This document shows, piece by piece, positions 1 through 9,856 of a stretch of DNA of 64,000 nt. Within the stretch, counting starts at the first letter, position 1. The number at the start of each line of letters is the position of its first letter. Made by a program: the position numbers and the translations under genes. The notes beneath the pieces are model-generated. The model saw only the letters and a list, made by a program, of their open reading frames with translations. It searched no databases and had not been told where the DNA came from. The stretch comes from Gyromitra esculenta (taxonomy: Eukaryota > Ascomycota > Pezizomycetes > Pezizales > Discinaceae): assembly GCA_038503075.1 (NCBI GenBank), contig JBCAML010000019.1, positions 1,116,001 to 1,180,000 on the forward strand. The letters are read 5' to 3'.

Positions 1-94
1 CGTAAACACTCTCGTCGCTTAGTTTTCTCTTCAAGTAGCACTGCTCATCTCGGGGGATACCTGAGAGCTTGAAGATAAACCTCGCCCCTTGAGA
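1..94 (+). repeat. 3' end of a family-2 LTR inserted in element A gag
   Basis: The segment ends in CGCCCCTTGAGA and matches, inverted, the start of the complete family-2 LTR at 18453-18864. It carries the conserved block TAGCACTGCTCA and the hairpin loop GGATA seen in all LTRs here. It interrupts the zinc-knuckle region of element A gag, which resumes at 95. The left part lies outside the window, so this could be a solo LTR or the 3' LTR of a full element. Confidence 0.8.
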
Positions 95-280
95 CCCGAC
101 CACTCCTACGCCAACTGCCCCTCTGCTCCAAAGAAACCCGCCATGAGAGGAGCCCTCACCAATCTCGCCAATGCTCCTAATCCCCCCGCCTCCTCAGCTC
201 GCCAACTTCCCCCTCCTCCATTGCCTCCCCAGTTTTTTGCTATCGATGCACCAGGCGCCTCAGACGAGGCTTTAAACTAG
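95..280 (+). pseudogene. gag: Gag C-terminal fragment of element A
   Basis: The reading frame carries the last part of the CCHC-type zinc knuckle (DHSYANCPSAPKK) and then a Pro-rich tail ending in EALN-stop. The upstream part is cut off by the family-2 LTR at 1-94. The same tail is present in the complete gag of element B (minus strand) and in D. Gag would package element RNA in cytoplasmic particles. No start codon belongs to this fragment. Confidence 0.8.
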
Positions 281-314
281 TTCCACCGAAGTCGACCAGT
301 GACCCTGCTTCGGT
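271..314 (+). promoter_or_regulatory. Putative -1 ribosomal frameshift signal, element A
   Basis: The slippery heptamer TTTAAAC (271-277) lies in gag frame as T TTA AAC immediately before the gag stop TAG (278-280). Seven bases after the heptamer comes a stem ACCGAAG (285-291) / CTTCGGT (308-314). Pol is open in the -1 frame from 271. Stem bases differ from the other copies but pairing is kept. Confidence 0.78.
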
Positions 315-2535
315 TCCTTTTTCTTTACCTTTGGCTGCGTTTTCTATCTCAGGGTTTTCAGTATTGGATATTTGCATGGAGGATCAGTTGGATGGGGAAC
401 ACTTTGTTATTTCTTGTAACATTTCCCATAGCAATAAAATTATTAAAACTCATGCACTATTGGACACTGGAGCCTCTGGATTCGCCTTCATTGATAAAGA
501 ATTTGCGAGTCACCACTCTCTACCTCTCTCCCCTCTCAAAAACCCCAGACAACTAGAAGTCATAGATGGCCGTCCTGTTGCCTCAAGAGCCATCACACAT
601 ATCGCGAATCTCAATTTATCCATCCAACAACATCAAGAACAAGCCCCGTGTTTTGTAACCCAGCTGGGTCATTACCCCTTGGTGTTAGGAATTCCGTGGA
701 TGAACTACCATGATGTTTGCCACCATTTTGCCAATAAGCGCATTGAGTTTAACTTTAAACTCTGCACCACCCACTGCTCCCCTGACGCCGCTATTGTCTC
801 CGCCCCCTCAATCCCCGCCCCAACTAAGCTCAACGTTTCTTTCATCAACGCCGCCAGCTTCAGGACCCTTACTCGAAAACAGTCCCTACAAGCTTATGCG
901 ATGTCCCTCTACGAAATTAACAGAATTCTAGAGGAGAAAACTACAAAAGAAGAATGGAGAACCAGGATCCCCGCCGAATATCACAACTTCTTAGATATGT
1001 TTGACAAGAAGAAATCCCAAGGTCTATCCCCGCGCCGACCCTATGACCATAAAATACAACTCCAAGATGGGAAAGAAGCCCCATTTGGTCATCTGTACGG
1101 AATGTCTCTGGAAGAGCTCATCGTCCTAAAGAAATACATCGAAGACAACCTTGAGAAAGGGTTTATCTGGGCCAGTTCTTCACCCGCCGGATCCCCTGTT
1201 CTCTTTGTCAAAAAGGCTGACGGCTCCCTCCGCTTATGTGTAGACTACCGTGGCCTTAATGCGATTACAGTCAAGGACTGTTATACCTCTCCCCTTATCC
1301 GCGAAACACTTGACCGACTAGCGAAAGCACAATGGTACACCAAACTTGACCTCTGCGATGGTTACCATCAAATCCGTATTGCTGAAGGAGATGAATGGAA
1401 GACTGCCTTCCGCACCCGATACGGGCTCTACGAGTACCAAGTTATGCCATTCGGCTTAACTAATGCACCCGGGACTTTTCAACGCTTTGTCAACGACTGC
1501 CTGAGAGAATATCTAGATATCTTCTGCACCGCCTATCTGGATGATATTCTCATCTACAGCGATACTTTCGCTGATCAGGTCCACGTTCGCAAGGTCCTCC
1601 AAACTCTCAAAGATAATGACATTCTACTGAAGCCGGAAAAATGCGAGTTCGAGGTACAAACTACTAAGTACCTGGGTCTTATCCTCACCCCTGATGGCAT
1701 TACAATGGACGAGGAGAAACTCAAAGCCATCCGAGAATGGGGAACACCGAAGAGCATAAAAGATGTCCTGGCATTCTTAGGTTTTGCCAATTTTTATTGC
1801 CGATTCATCCTAGGATTCTCCAAACTTGCTGCCCCCCTCACTGCCCTTACTCGGAAAGGCATCGCTTTTGAATGGACTATCGAAGCCGATATAGCCTTCG
1901 AAAACCTCAAATACGCCTTCACTACTGCTCCAGTCCTTATCCACTTCGACCCTGATAAGAAAATCATTGTGGAAACGGATGCCTCAGACTTTGTGTCGGG
2001 AGGAGTCCTATCCCAGTACGATGATAACGGTGTCCTGCATCCAGTGGCCTTCTTCTCAAAGAAACACTCCCCTGCGGAATGTAACTACGAGATTTACGAT
2101 AAGGAATTGTTGGCCATTATCCGAGTTTTCGAGGAATGGCGCCCTGAGCTTGAGGGATCAAAGCACCCGATTGATGTGATTAGTGACCATAAAAATCTAG
2201 AGTACTTTATGAGTACTAAGCAACTCAATCGACGCCAAGCTAGATGGGCCGAATATTTATCACGCTTCGATTTTGTAATCACATACCGACCAGGGAGCCA
2301 AGGAGGAAAACCCGATGCACTGACTAGGAGATCAGGAGATCACCCCAAGGAAGGGGATGAAAGATTGGCATACCAGAGCCAAGTGGTGTTAAAAAAAGAG
2401 AACATTGACCCTCGGCTAAGTTTGTTGTCAGCTTCTTTGTCAAATGAAGCCGCTGAACTGGACGCACCCCTAGAAAAACTCTTTCTAGAAGGATATATCG
2501 CTGACAAGTTCCCTGAAAAAATACTTCTAGCACTG
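271..2535 (+). pseudogene. pol: Pol part 1 of element A (protease, RT, RNase H)
   Basis: This is the N-terminal two thirds of a gypsy Pol read in the -1 frame after gag. It has the aspartic protease motif DTGAS, the reverse transcriptase block with YLDDILIYSD, RNase H motifs ([23 protein letters not shown]) and the linker to integrase. Compared with B and D it carries R-to-C or R-to-W changes in conserved RT positions (KDCYTS, DLCDGYHQ, FYCRF, GFIWASS), all CpG to TpG. The frame is cut at codon CTG (2533-2535) by element B and resumes at 8411. Confidence 0.85.
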
Positions 2536-2952
2536 TCTCACGGTTAGTCTCTCGTTAAGCCCTTCAGTATCCCTGAAGGTGAGCAGTGCTACTTAAGCGA
2601 GATACTAACACGTTCGAGGAGTGCAATGTTTCTACAAGTTCTACGAGGGGTCTATCTCAAGGCGAGATAAGTGCAGCGGAGTAGACAGCGACAGCGAGGG
2701 TTCTGAGGTAGAACCGGAGTAGTATTGATGATTTACAAGAGAAGGTAAACGAGAACGTTGCTTAAGGAAAGAAGAAAAGAAAAGACAACAATGACCGAAA
2801 TCCTTCTCTTAAATACCCCGCTTTCCCGTAACACAATTAACAACCCGACAATAACCGAAACACAACCGAACTACAATAAGATTATAATAAAAGATCCACA
2901 ACCCATAGCAACCCCTGTACCAAATCCTAACCCTTATTCTTAATCCGTGAAA
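2536..2952 (-). repeat. 3' LTR of element B (417 bp)
   Basis: Direct repeat of 7989-8405. In sense it begins TTTCACGGATTAAG, and this first stretch also encodes the last residues and stop of pol. TATA-like TATTTAAG and the conserved TAAGCAACGTTCTCG lie mid-LTR. A G-run just upstream of the LTR (sense) is the likely polypurine tract. Confidence 0.95.
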
Positions 2953-5900
2953 GTAGCCCCCCGTCTCAAGCGTGAGCTCCTGCGAACCTTAGGACCGATA
3001 GTAGTCGTAGTAGTTAAAAAGGCATCAAGGGCAGCAGTGTCCTGAAGATCTTCGGCAGGTTCCCAGGTAGGATGAGCATATCCAGTCCATTCAACAAGGT
3101 ATTGTTGTTGTCCGCGATGTATCCGTTGTTCGAGAATTTTCTCGATAAAATATTCCTCCTGTTCATTGACTACAATTGGAGGTGGAGGGGGTATTATTTG
3201 TCCTGGGAGAGGATCACCAGCAGCAGGTTTGAGGAGTGAAACGTGAAACACAGGGTGATACTTGACTGATGGTGGAAGGTCAATTTCGTAGGCAAAAGGT
3301 GATACTACCTTTTTTATCGGATAAGGTCCCATCCATTTCCAATCGAGTTTCCGAGTATTTCGAACGGTCCGGATATTCTTCATGGATATAAAGACCTGGT
3401 CATTGACTTGATAAGCGGGGGCCGGGGTTCGGTGTTTATTAGTCGAGGTTTCTTGAATATCCTGAGCGGTTCGAATTTGCGTTCGGAGGTAGTCGTACAA
3501 TTCTTGCATCGTAGTTGCGAAGGTCGAGGAATCTAGACTTTGGGCAATGGCCGTTGAAGGAATAATAGAAGTATCAAAACGGGGATGGTAACCATAGTTT
3601 GCGAAAAAAGGTGAAACCTTGGTACTAGCTGATTCTTGATTATTTGCAGAGAATTCCGCCATCGGTAACCATTTACTCCAGTCCCCTTGTTGATAGGACA
3701 CGTAGGAGCGTAGGTATTGTTCCATAACCGCGTTCAATCGTTCCGTTTGTCCGTCGGTCTCAGGATGGAAAGCTGTTGACATCCTGGCTTGAATCCCTAG
3801 ACGCTGGCAGAGTTCCTTCCAAAAGTGGGCAGTGAACTGTGTCCCTCGATCGGAGGTAATATGTGTCGGTAAGCCGTGAAGTTTCCAAACATGCTGGAGG
3901 TAGAGATCTGCGACGTCTCGTGAATTAACAGTAGTATTGCACGGGATGAGATGTCGCATTTTTGACAGTCGATCAACTATTACCATAATAGCATCATAGC
4001 CGTTCGATTCCGGGAGGCCTGTCACAAAGTCCATCGAGATCTCTTGCCAGGGACGGTTTGGAATGGGTAAGGGACGGAGAACTCCTTGGGTTCGCTGGGT
4101 AATTGGCTTCGCTTTCTGGCAGATATGACAGTTACGTACATATTGCTTGATTGATTCTCTCATCTTTGGCCAGTAAAAGCTCCTAGCAAGGAGTTCGAAG
4201 GTCTTGTCTCGTCCTGGGTGGCCTGCTGCGGGGTTATCATGGTGTCTTCGGATTAATTCTAAGCGGAGAGTATCCAGGTTGGGGACATAGATGCACCCTC
4301 GATAACATAGCTTTCCGTTTTCCTCTGTGCACTCGCTTAAGGTGATCTTTTTTGATTGTTGATCTTTATTCCTTAGTGCTTTGAGTATTTCTTCAGGAAA
4401 CTTGTCAGCGATAAATCCCTCTTGGAAAAGTTTCTCTAGGGGAGCATCCAATTCAGCGGCTTCGTTTGACAAAGAAGCCGACAACAAACTTAGCTTGGGG
4501 TCAATATTCTCCTTCTTTAGCACCACTTGACTCTGGTGTGCTAATCTTTCATCCCCTTCCTTGGGGAGATCTCCCGATCTCCGAGTCAAAGCGTCCGGTT
4601 TTCCTCCTTCCTTGCCTGGCCGATAGGTGATCACGAAATCGAAGCGGGATAGGTACTCAGCCCATCTGGCCTGTCGGCGGTTGAGTTGCTTGGTGCTCAT
4701 AAAATACTCAAGATTCTTATGGTCACTAATCACATCAATCGGGTGCTTTGATCCTTCAAGCTCAGGGCGCCATTCCTCGAATACTCGGATGATGGCCAGT
4801 AATTCCTTGTCATAAATTTCGTAATTACATTCCGCGGGGGAGTGTTTTTTCGAGAAGAAGGCCACTGGATGCAGGGTACCGTTATCATCATACTGGGACA
4901 GGACTCCCCCTGACACGAAGTCTGAAGCATCTGTTTCCACGATGATTTTCTTATCAGGATCGAAGTGGATAAGGATCGGGGCAGTAGTGAAGGCGTGTTT
5001 GAGGTTTTCGAAAGCTATGTCGGCTTCGACAGACCATTCAAAAAGAATACCTTTCTTAGTGAGGGCAGTAAGAGGGGCAGCAAGTTTAGAGAATCCTAGT
5101 ATGAACCGACGATAAAAATTGGCAAAACCTAAAAACGCCTGAACATCTTTTACACTCTTGGGTGTTCCCCATTCTCGAACAGCCTTGAGTTTCTCTTCAT
5201 CCATTTTAATGCCATCAGGGGTGAGGATGAGACCAAGGTACTTAGTAGTCTGTACCTCAAACTCGCATTTTTCGGGTTTTAGCAGGATGTCATTATTTTT
5301 TAGAGTTTGCAGGACCTTGCGGACGTGAATCTGATGCTCCTCGAAGGTATCGCTGTAAATGAGGATATCATCCAGATAGGCGGTGCAGAAAATATCCAGG
5401 TATTCCGTGAGGCAGTCATTTACGAATCGTTGGAATGTTCCGGGGGCATTGGTTAAACCGAATGGCATAACCTGGTATTCGTAAAGACCATACCGGGTGC
5501 GGAATGCGGTTTTCCATTCATCTCCCTCTGCAATGCGCACTTGGTGGTATCCATCTCGGAGGTCTAATTTGGTGTACCATTGTGCCTTTGCAAGCCGGTC
5601 CAGGGTTTCGCGGATGAGGGGAGAGGTATAACGATCCTTGACGGTAATAGCATTAAGGCCTCGGTAGTCAACGCAAAGTCGTAGGGAACCGTCAGCTTTT
5701 TTGACAAATAGGACGGGGGATCCGGCGGGAGAGGAACTAGCACGAATGAATCCCTTCTCAAGATTGTCCTCGATATACTTCTTCAAGACAATCAGCTCTT
5801 CTCGGGACATTCCGTACAGTGGTCCGAAGGGGGCATCTTGTCCGTCCATCAACTGTATCTTATGGTCATAGGAGCGGCGGGGGGGTAACCCTTGGGCTTT

Positions 5901-6641
5901 TTTCTTGTCGAACATGTCCAGAAATTCGTGGTATTCTGCAGGAATACGTGACTTCCACTCTTCTTTGGTCGTTTTGTCATCTATGATTTTGTTTATTTCA
6001 TATAGTGACATGGCATAGGCTTGTGAGTTTCGTTTTCTGGTGAGAGTTCTAAAACTGGCAGCGCCAATAAACGAAAGGTTTAGCCTAGGGGGAGCTGGGA
6101 TCGAGGTGGTGAATACAACTGGTGAACGAGGAGCGCAGTGGGTGGTGCAGAGTTTGGAATTAAACTCAATGCGTTTATCGGCAAAATGGAGCTGAACATC
6201 ATGGTGATTCATCCATGGTATGCCTAAGACGAGGGGGTAATGGCCAAGTTGTGTTACGAAACAGGGGGCTTGTTCACAATGGTTTTGTACCGAGAGGTTG
6301 AGATTGGCGATGTGTGTGATGTCTCCTGAGCTGACAGGACGACCATCGATGACTTCAAGTTGGCGGGGAGTTTTTAGGGGGGTAAGAGGTAGGGAGTGGT
6401 GACTCGCGGATTTCTGATCAATAAATGCAAATCCGGAGGCTCCAGTGTCTAGTAAGGCGTGTGTTTTTATGATTTTATTGCTATGGGAAATATTGCACGA
6501 TATTACAAAATGTTCCCCATCCAATTGATCCTCCACGCTTATACCAGAAACCGAAAATCCAGAAATCGAAAATGCAGATAAGGGTAAGAAATTTTGAACC
6601 AAGGTGGGGTCACTGATCGACCTTGGTTGTACTAGTTTAAA
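2940..6641 (-). CDS. pol: Pol polyprotein of element B (protease-RT-RNase H-integrase-chromodomain)
   Basis: Intact Pol of about 1230 residues, expected as a Gag-Pol fusion by -1 frameshifting at 6641-6635. Order: aspartic protease (DTGAS), reverse transcriptase (YLDDILIYSD), RNase H (ETDASDFVSGG, DKELLAI), the HHCC zinc finger of integrase (HHDNPAAGHPGRDK then CHICQ), the DDE core (SMDFVTGLP, TSDRGTQF, HPETDGQTERLN) and a C-terminal chromodomain (EEYFIEKILEQ, QYLVEWTGYAHPTWEP). The chromodomain is typical of chromoviruses and is thought to guide integration to marked chromatin. All catalytic residues I checked are present. The stop TAA (2942-2940) lies 11-13 bases inside the 3' LTR. Confidence 0.95.
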   Translation of the reverse strand, partial: FKLVQPRSISDPTLVQNFLPLSAFSISGFSVSGISVEDQLDGEHFVISCNISHSNKIIKTHALLDTGASGFAFIDQKSASHHSLPLTPLKTPRQLEVIDGRPVSSGDITHIANLNLSVQNHCEQAPCFVTQLGHYPLVLGIPWMNHHDVQLHFADKRIEFNSKLCTTHCAPRSPVVFTTSIPAPPRLNLSFIGAASFRTLTRKRNSQAYAMSLYEINKIIDDKTTKEEWKSRIPAEYHEFLDMFDKKKAQGLPPRRSYDHKIQLMDGQDAPFGPLYGMSREELIVLKKYIEDNLEKGFIRASSSPAGSPVLFVKKADGSLRLCVDYRGLNAITVKDRYTSPLIRETLDRLAKAQWYTKLDLRDGYHQVRIAEGDEWKTAFRTRYGLYEYQVMPFGLTNAPGTFQRFVNDCLTEYLDIFCTAYLDDILIYSDTFEEHQIHVRKVLQTLKNNDILLKPEKCEFEVQTTKYLGLILTPDGIKMDEEKLKAVREWGTPKSVKDVQAFLGFANFYRRFILGFSKLAAPLTALTKKGILFEWSVEADIAFENLKHAFTTAPILIHFDPDKKIIVETDASDFVSGGVLSQYDDNGTLHPVAFFSKKHSPAECNYEIYDKELLAIIRVFEEWRPELEGSKHPIDVISDHKNLEYFMSTKQLNRRQARWAEYLSRFDFVITYRPGKEGGKPDALTRRSGDLPKEGDERLAHQSQVVLKKENIDPKLSLLSASLSNEAAELDAPLEKLFQEGFIADKFPEEILKALRNKDQQSKKITLSECTEENGKLCYRGCIYVPNLDTLRLELIRRHHDNPAAGHPGRDKTFELLARSFYWPKMRESIKQYVRNCHICQKAKPITQRTQGVLRPLPIPNRPWQEISMDFVTGLPESNGYDAIMVIVDRLSKMRHLIPCNTTVNSRDVADLYLQHVWKLHGLPTHITSDRGTQFTAHFWKELCQRLGIQARMSTAFHPETDGQTERLNAVMEQYLRSYVSYQQGDWSKWLPMAEFSANNQESASTKVSPFFANYGYHPRFDTSIIPSTAIAQSLDSSTFATTMQELYDYLRTQIRTAQDIQETSTNKHRTPAPAYQVNDQVFISMKNIRTVRNTRKLDWKWMGPYPIKKVVSPFAYEIDLPPSVKYHPVFHVSLLKPAAGDPLPGQIIPPPPPIVVNEQEEYFIEKILEQRIHRGQQQYLVEWTGYAHPTWEPAEDLQDTAALDAFLTTTTTIGPKVRRSSRLRRGATFTD
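6597..6641 (-). promoter_or_regulatory. Putative -1 ribosomal frameshift signal, element B
   Basis: On the minus strand, TTTAAAC (6641-6635) precedes the gag stop TAG (6634-6632). Six bases after the heptamer comes a perfect 9-bp stem AACCAAGGT (6628-6620) / ACCTTGGTT (6605-6597). The -1 frame is open through the site and reads FKLVQPR into pol. Confidence 0.85.
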
Positions 6642-7924
6642 GACTCGTTGGCTGAGTCTGCTGATTCCAATGCGAAAAATTGAGGAGGGAGTGGTGGTGG
6701 TGGCAGGGAGGAGGCGGGGGGTGTACGGGTGGCAGGTGGGGCGGTGAGGGCTCCTCTCATCGTAGGTTTCTTGGTGGCAGAGGGGCAATTGGCGTAGGAA
6801 TGATCCGGGGCGGCACAGAACATGCACTTTCCGGTGGCGCGGCGCCACTGCTTTTCTTCCTCTGAGAGTTTTCTTCGTCCATTAACCATTGTGTATCGTT
6901 GGTCTTGAGGAGGGCGAGAGAGATTGCTGGTACGTCCGAAAGATAGGTCCATAGGGGCTAGTCCTCCGGGAGTAAAGGAGGAGGCAGGGGTGAAGGCGGC
7001 GGGGGCACTATATTGACCCATATTGTCTCTGGTGTTCCCTCGTTTCTCTGCCTTGCGAGCTCGGATGCGGTTATCGAGTCGAGTAAGGGTGAGAATCATC
7101 TCCGGGAGGTTAGCAGGGGCGGTCGGTGCAAACACCATGGCTTCTTTTAACTCTTCTGACATGCCGTGTTCCAACGCGTCCATCTTTGAGTTCTCGTCAA
7201 AATTCAACTGGCCCATGATTCTTTGAAAGTCAGCCAAATAGGCCGAGAAATCATGCTTTCCTTGGCGGAGCTGGTGAAGCTCTCGTCGAGCAGTGCCAGT
7301 TGGGTCCGGGTCTCCAAAAGCAGTTTCCAAGGCAGCTATGAGTTCTTCTGCATTGTTCCAAGTGGTGAGGCCTGAGGGGAGAACCGTGTGACGGACTTGT
7401 TCTAGGGCCGCTCCTTCCAGTCGATTGATGGTATATAATATCATTGTGGTCTCGTTTGCGAAACGGTCTCGGTTGACCGTGAGTTTAGAGCGCAGCTGAA
7501 GTATGAAACCGGGGAGCTTAGCTCGAGATCCATCGAATTTCTCAGGATCTGGCATGCGCTCTGAGCGGTGGGAGTTCGCTGGTGGAGGTGGGGTGGCGCT
7601 GAGATTTGGGGGAGCGGGGGGTGCTTGAACGGTGGCACGAGCTTCGTTTCGTTCTTGTCGTAGCCGGGCGATCAAGCTGGCCGCTTCCGTGACCCGTTGG
7701 TCCTGTTCGGTAGCGTGCCGAAGGGCGTTGTCAGTCTGAATGCGAGCTGTGTTGAGTTTGACCTCATTTTCTCGCTCGCTTTCCTGGAGGACGTCGATTT
7801 GGTCCTCGAGGGCTTGATTAAGATCCCTGAGTTCATTGTATAGTTCTGCTGGGTCTTCTCGGTAGGCTTGGGCGAAGGCTTCCCTGGTGGGGAAGCGTTT
7901 TGCGGCGACAGCGGCTCCTTCCAT
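6632..7924 (-). CDS. gag: Gag of element B
   Basis: Intact 430-residue Gag. The N-terminal part holds a helical, coiled-coil-like stretch (LYNELRDLNQALEDQIDVLQ). A central retrotransposon Gag domain follows (RMPDPEKFDGSR, then LEHGMSEELKEAMVF), then a single zinc knuckle (CMFCAAPDHSYANC) and a Pro-rich tail. The start ATG lies 62 bases after the 5' LTR and heads the conserved EGAAVAAKRFPT segment. Its stop follows the slippery heptamer, so most translation would end here and a minority would continue into pol. Confidence 0.93.
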   Translation of the reverse strand: MEGAAVAAKRFPTREAFAQAYREDPAELYNELRDLNQALEDQIDVLQESERENEVKLNTARIQTDNALRHATEQDQRVTEAASLIARLRQERNEARATVQAPPAPPNLSATPPPPANSHRSERMPDPEKFDGSRAKLPGFILQLRSKLTVNRDRFANETTMILYTINRLEGAALEQVRHTVLPSGLTTWNNAEELIAALETAFGDPDPTGTARRELHQLRQGKHDFSAYLADFQRIMGQLNFDENSKMDALEHGMSEELKEAMVFAPTAPANLPEMILTLTRLDNRIRARKAEKRGNTRDNMGQYSAPAAFTPASSFTPGGLAPMDLSFGRTSNLSRPPQDQRYTMVNGRRKLSEEEKQWRRATGKCMFCAAPDHSYANCPSATKKPTMRGALTAPPATRTPPASSLPPPPLPPQFFALESADSANESLN

Positions 7925-7977
7925 GATGACGTCGGGAGGTTCTGTGTGGATTGGGTGGTAGAAGGTGTAGATGTCGG

Positions 7978-7986
7978 AAGCAACGT
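7978..7986 (-). other. Predicted self-primer binding site of element B
   Basis: Two bases after the 5' LTR (sense) lies ACGTTGCTT. It is exactly complementary to AAGCAACGT inside the same LTR (8216-8208), about 50 bases after the TATA-like box, where transcription could start. No match to a tRNA 3' end (TGG next to the LTR) is seen. This is the arrangement of Tf1/sushi elements, which prime reverse transcription with the 5' end of their own RNA. Confidence 0.7.
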
Positions 7987-7988
7987 AA

Positions 7989-8405
7989 TCTCACGGTTAG
8001 TATCTCGTTAAGCCCTTCAGTATCCCTGAAGGTGAGCAGTGCTACTTAAGCGAGATACTAACACGTTCGAGGAGTGCAATGTTTCTACAAGTTCTACGAG
8101 GGGTCTATCTCAAGGCGAGATAAGTGCAGCGGAGTAGACAGCGACAGCGAGGGTTCTGAGGTAGAACCGGAGTAGTATTGATGATTTACAAGAGAAGGTA
8201 AACGAGAACGTTGCTTAAGGAAAGAAGAAAAGAAAAGACAACAATGACCGAAATCCTTCTCTTAAATACCCCGCTTTCCCGTAACACAATTAACAACCCG
8301 ACAATAACCGAAACACAACCGAACTACAATAAGATTATAATAAAAGATCCACAACCCATAGCAACCCCTGTACCAAATCCTAACCCTTATTCTTAATCCG
8401 TGAAA
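7989..8405 (-). repeat. 5' LTR of element B (417 bp)
   Basis: Contains a TATA-like TATTTAAG box, the predicted RNA 5' end with AAGCAACGT (8216-8208), and the hairpin series described for 17494-17722. Followed on the right by the target duplication CACTG (8406-8410). Nearly identical to 2536-2952. Confidence 0.95.
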
Positions 8406-8410
8406 CACTG

Positions 8411-9856
8411 GAGAACAAGGAACAACAGTCCATGGAAATCACCCTTAGCGAGTGCACTAAAAGAGATGATAAACTCTATTACCGAGGAAGCCTTTACGTC
8501 CCAGACTTCAATCCCCTCCGATTGGAACTGATTAGAAGACATCACGATACCCCTGCGGCAGGACATCCTGGACGGGACAAGACTTTCGAACTCCTCTCTA
8601 GAAGCTTTTACTGGCCCAAAATGAGAGAATCGATTGGTAAATACGTTAGGAACTGCCATATCTGCCAAAAAGCGAAGCCATTGACTCAGCGTACTCAAGG
8701 CGTCCTCCGTCCTCTCCCTATTCCAAATCGTCCCTGGCAGGAAATTTCAATGGACTTTGTGACAGGTCTCCCAGAATCAGATGGGTACGATGCAATCATG
8801 GTAGTGGTTGACCGCTTATCAAAAATGCGACATCTTATTCCCTGTAATACAACGGTTAACTCCAGAGATGTTGCTGATTTATATCTTCAACACATATGGA
8901 AACTTCACGGATTACCCTCGCATGTTACCTCGGATCGAGGGACTCAATTTACGGCTTATTTCTGGAAGGAACTTTGTCAACGCCTCGGGATTCAACCTCG
9001 AATGTCCACTGCCTTCCATCCAGAAACAGACGGACAGACCGAAAGACTTAATGCTGTGATGGAACAGTATCTTCGTTCTTACGTATCCTACCAACAGGAA
9101 GACTGGAGTAAATGGCTGCCGATGGCCGAGTTCTCTGCTAATAACCAGGAATCGGCCAGTACTAAAGTCTCCCCATTCTTTGCCAATTATGGCTACCATC
9201 CACGTTTCGATATCTCCGTTGTCCCAATCAAAACTGCTTCCCAAAGCTTAGATGCTGCATCTTTTGCTAGCAAGATGGAAGAATTAAACGACTACCTCTG
9301 TACCCAAATCAGAACGGCACAAGACATTCAAGAGATAGCCACAAATAAACATCGGATACCAGCCCCTGCGTATCAGATCAATGATCAGGTCTTCGTGTCA
9401 ATGAAGAACATTCGAACAACCCGTAATGCGAGGAAACTGGACTGGAAATGGATGGGCCCGTATGCGGTAAAAAAGATAGTCTCCCCTTTCGCTTATGAGA
9501 TAAATCTTCCTTCTTCGGTTAAATACCATCCTGTATTTCATGTCTCCTTTCTCAAGCCCACACTCAATGATGCTCTCCCTAAACAAATTATTCCCCCTCC
9601 TGCGCCGATTGTCGTTAACGATCAGGAAGAATACTTTATCGAAAGAATTCTAGACCATCGAATCCACCGAAAACAATTACAGTACCTCGTCGAATGGACT
9701 GGTTATGCTCACCCCACTTGGGAACCTACGGAATATCTCCAAGATACTAAAGCCCTTGACCACTTCTTAGCTGAAAAATCTACGGCAGTCCCTAATGTTC
9801 GCAGGAGCTCACGCTTGAAGGGGGGAGCTACTTTCATGGATGGAAAGAAGGAATGA
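8411..9856 (+). pseudogene. pol: Pol part 2 of element A (integrase and chromodomain)
   Basis: Continues pol of element A after the B insertion (ENKEQQSMEITLSEC). It has the integrase zinc finger (HHDTPAAGHPGRDK, CHICQ), the DDE core (SMDFVTGLP, TSDRGTQF, HPETDGQTE) and a chromodomain (EEYFIERILDH, QYLVEWTGYAHPTWEP). This half is open to a TGA at 9854-9856. That stop lies about 24 bases inside the 3' LTR because the usual early stop is changed, giving a short extra tail. It is a pseudogene only because it is separated from part 1. Confidence 0.88.

Larger units (their letters stand above)
2536..8405 (-). mobile_element. Element B: full-length, apparently young Ty3/gypsy chromovirus
   Basis: This is a complete 5870-bp element on the minus strand with 417-bp LTRs at both ends. 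The target duplication CACTG lies at 2531-2535 and 8406-8410. I see one difference between the two LTRs (C or A near position 13 of the plus-strand repeat), so insertion was recent. Gag and pol are both open over their whole length. LTR ends in sense are TTTCACGG and CCGTGAGA, not TG and CA. It lies in element A pol. Confidence 0.95.

Noticed and set aside
2536..2952. TCTCACGG...CCGTGAAA ends look like terminal inverted repeats of a MITE
   Set aside because: Each 400-417-bp unit either flanks a gypsy internal region as a direct repeat or stands alone with a 5-bp duplication, so these are LTRs.
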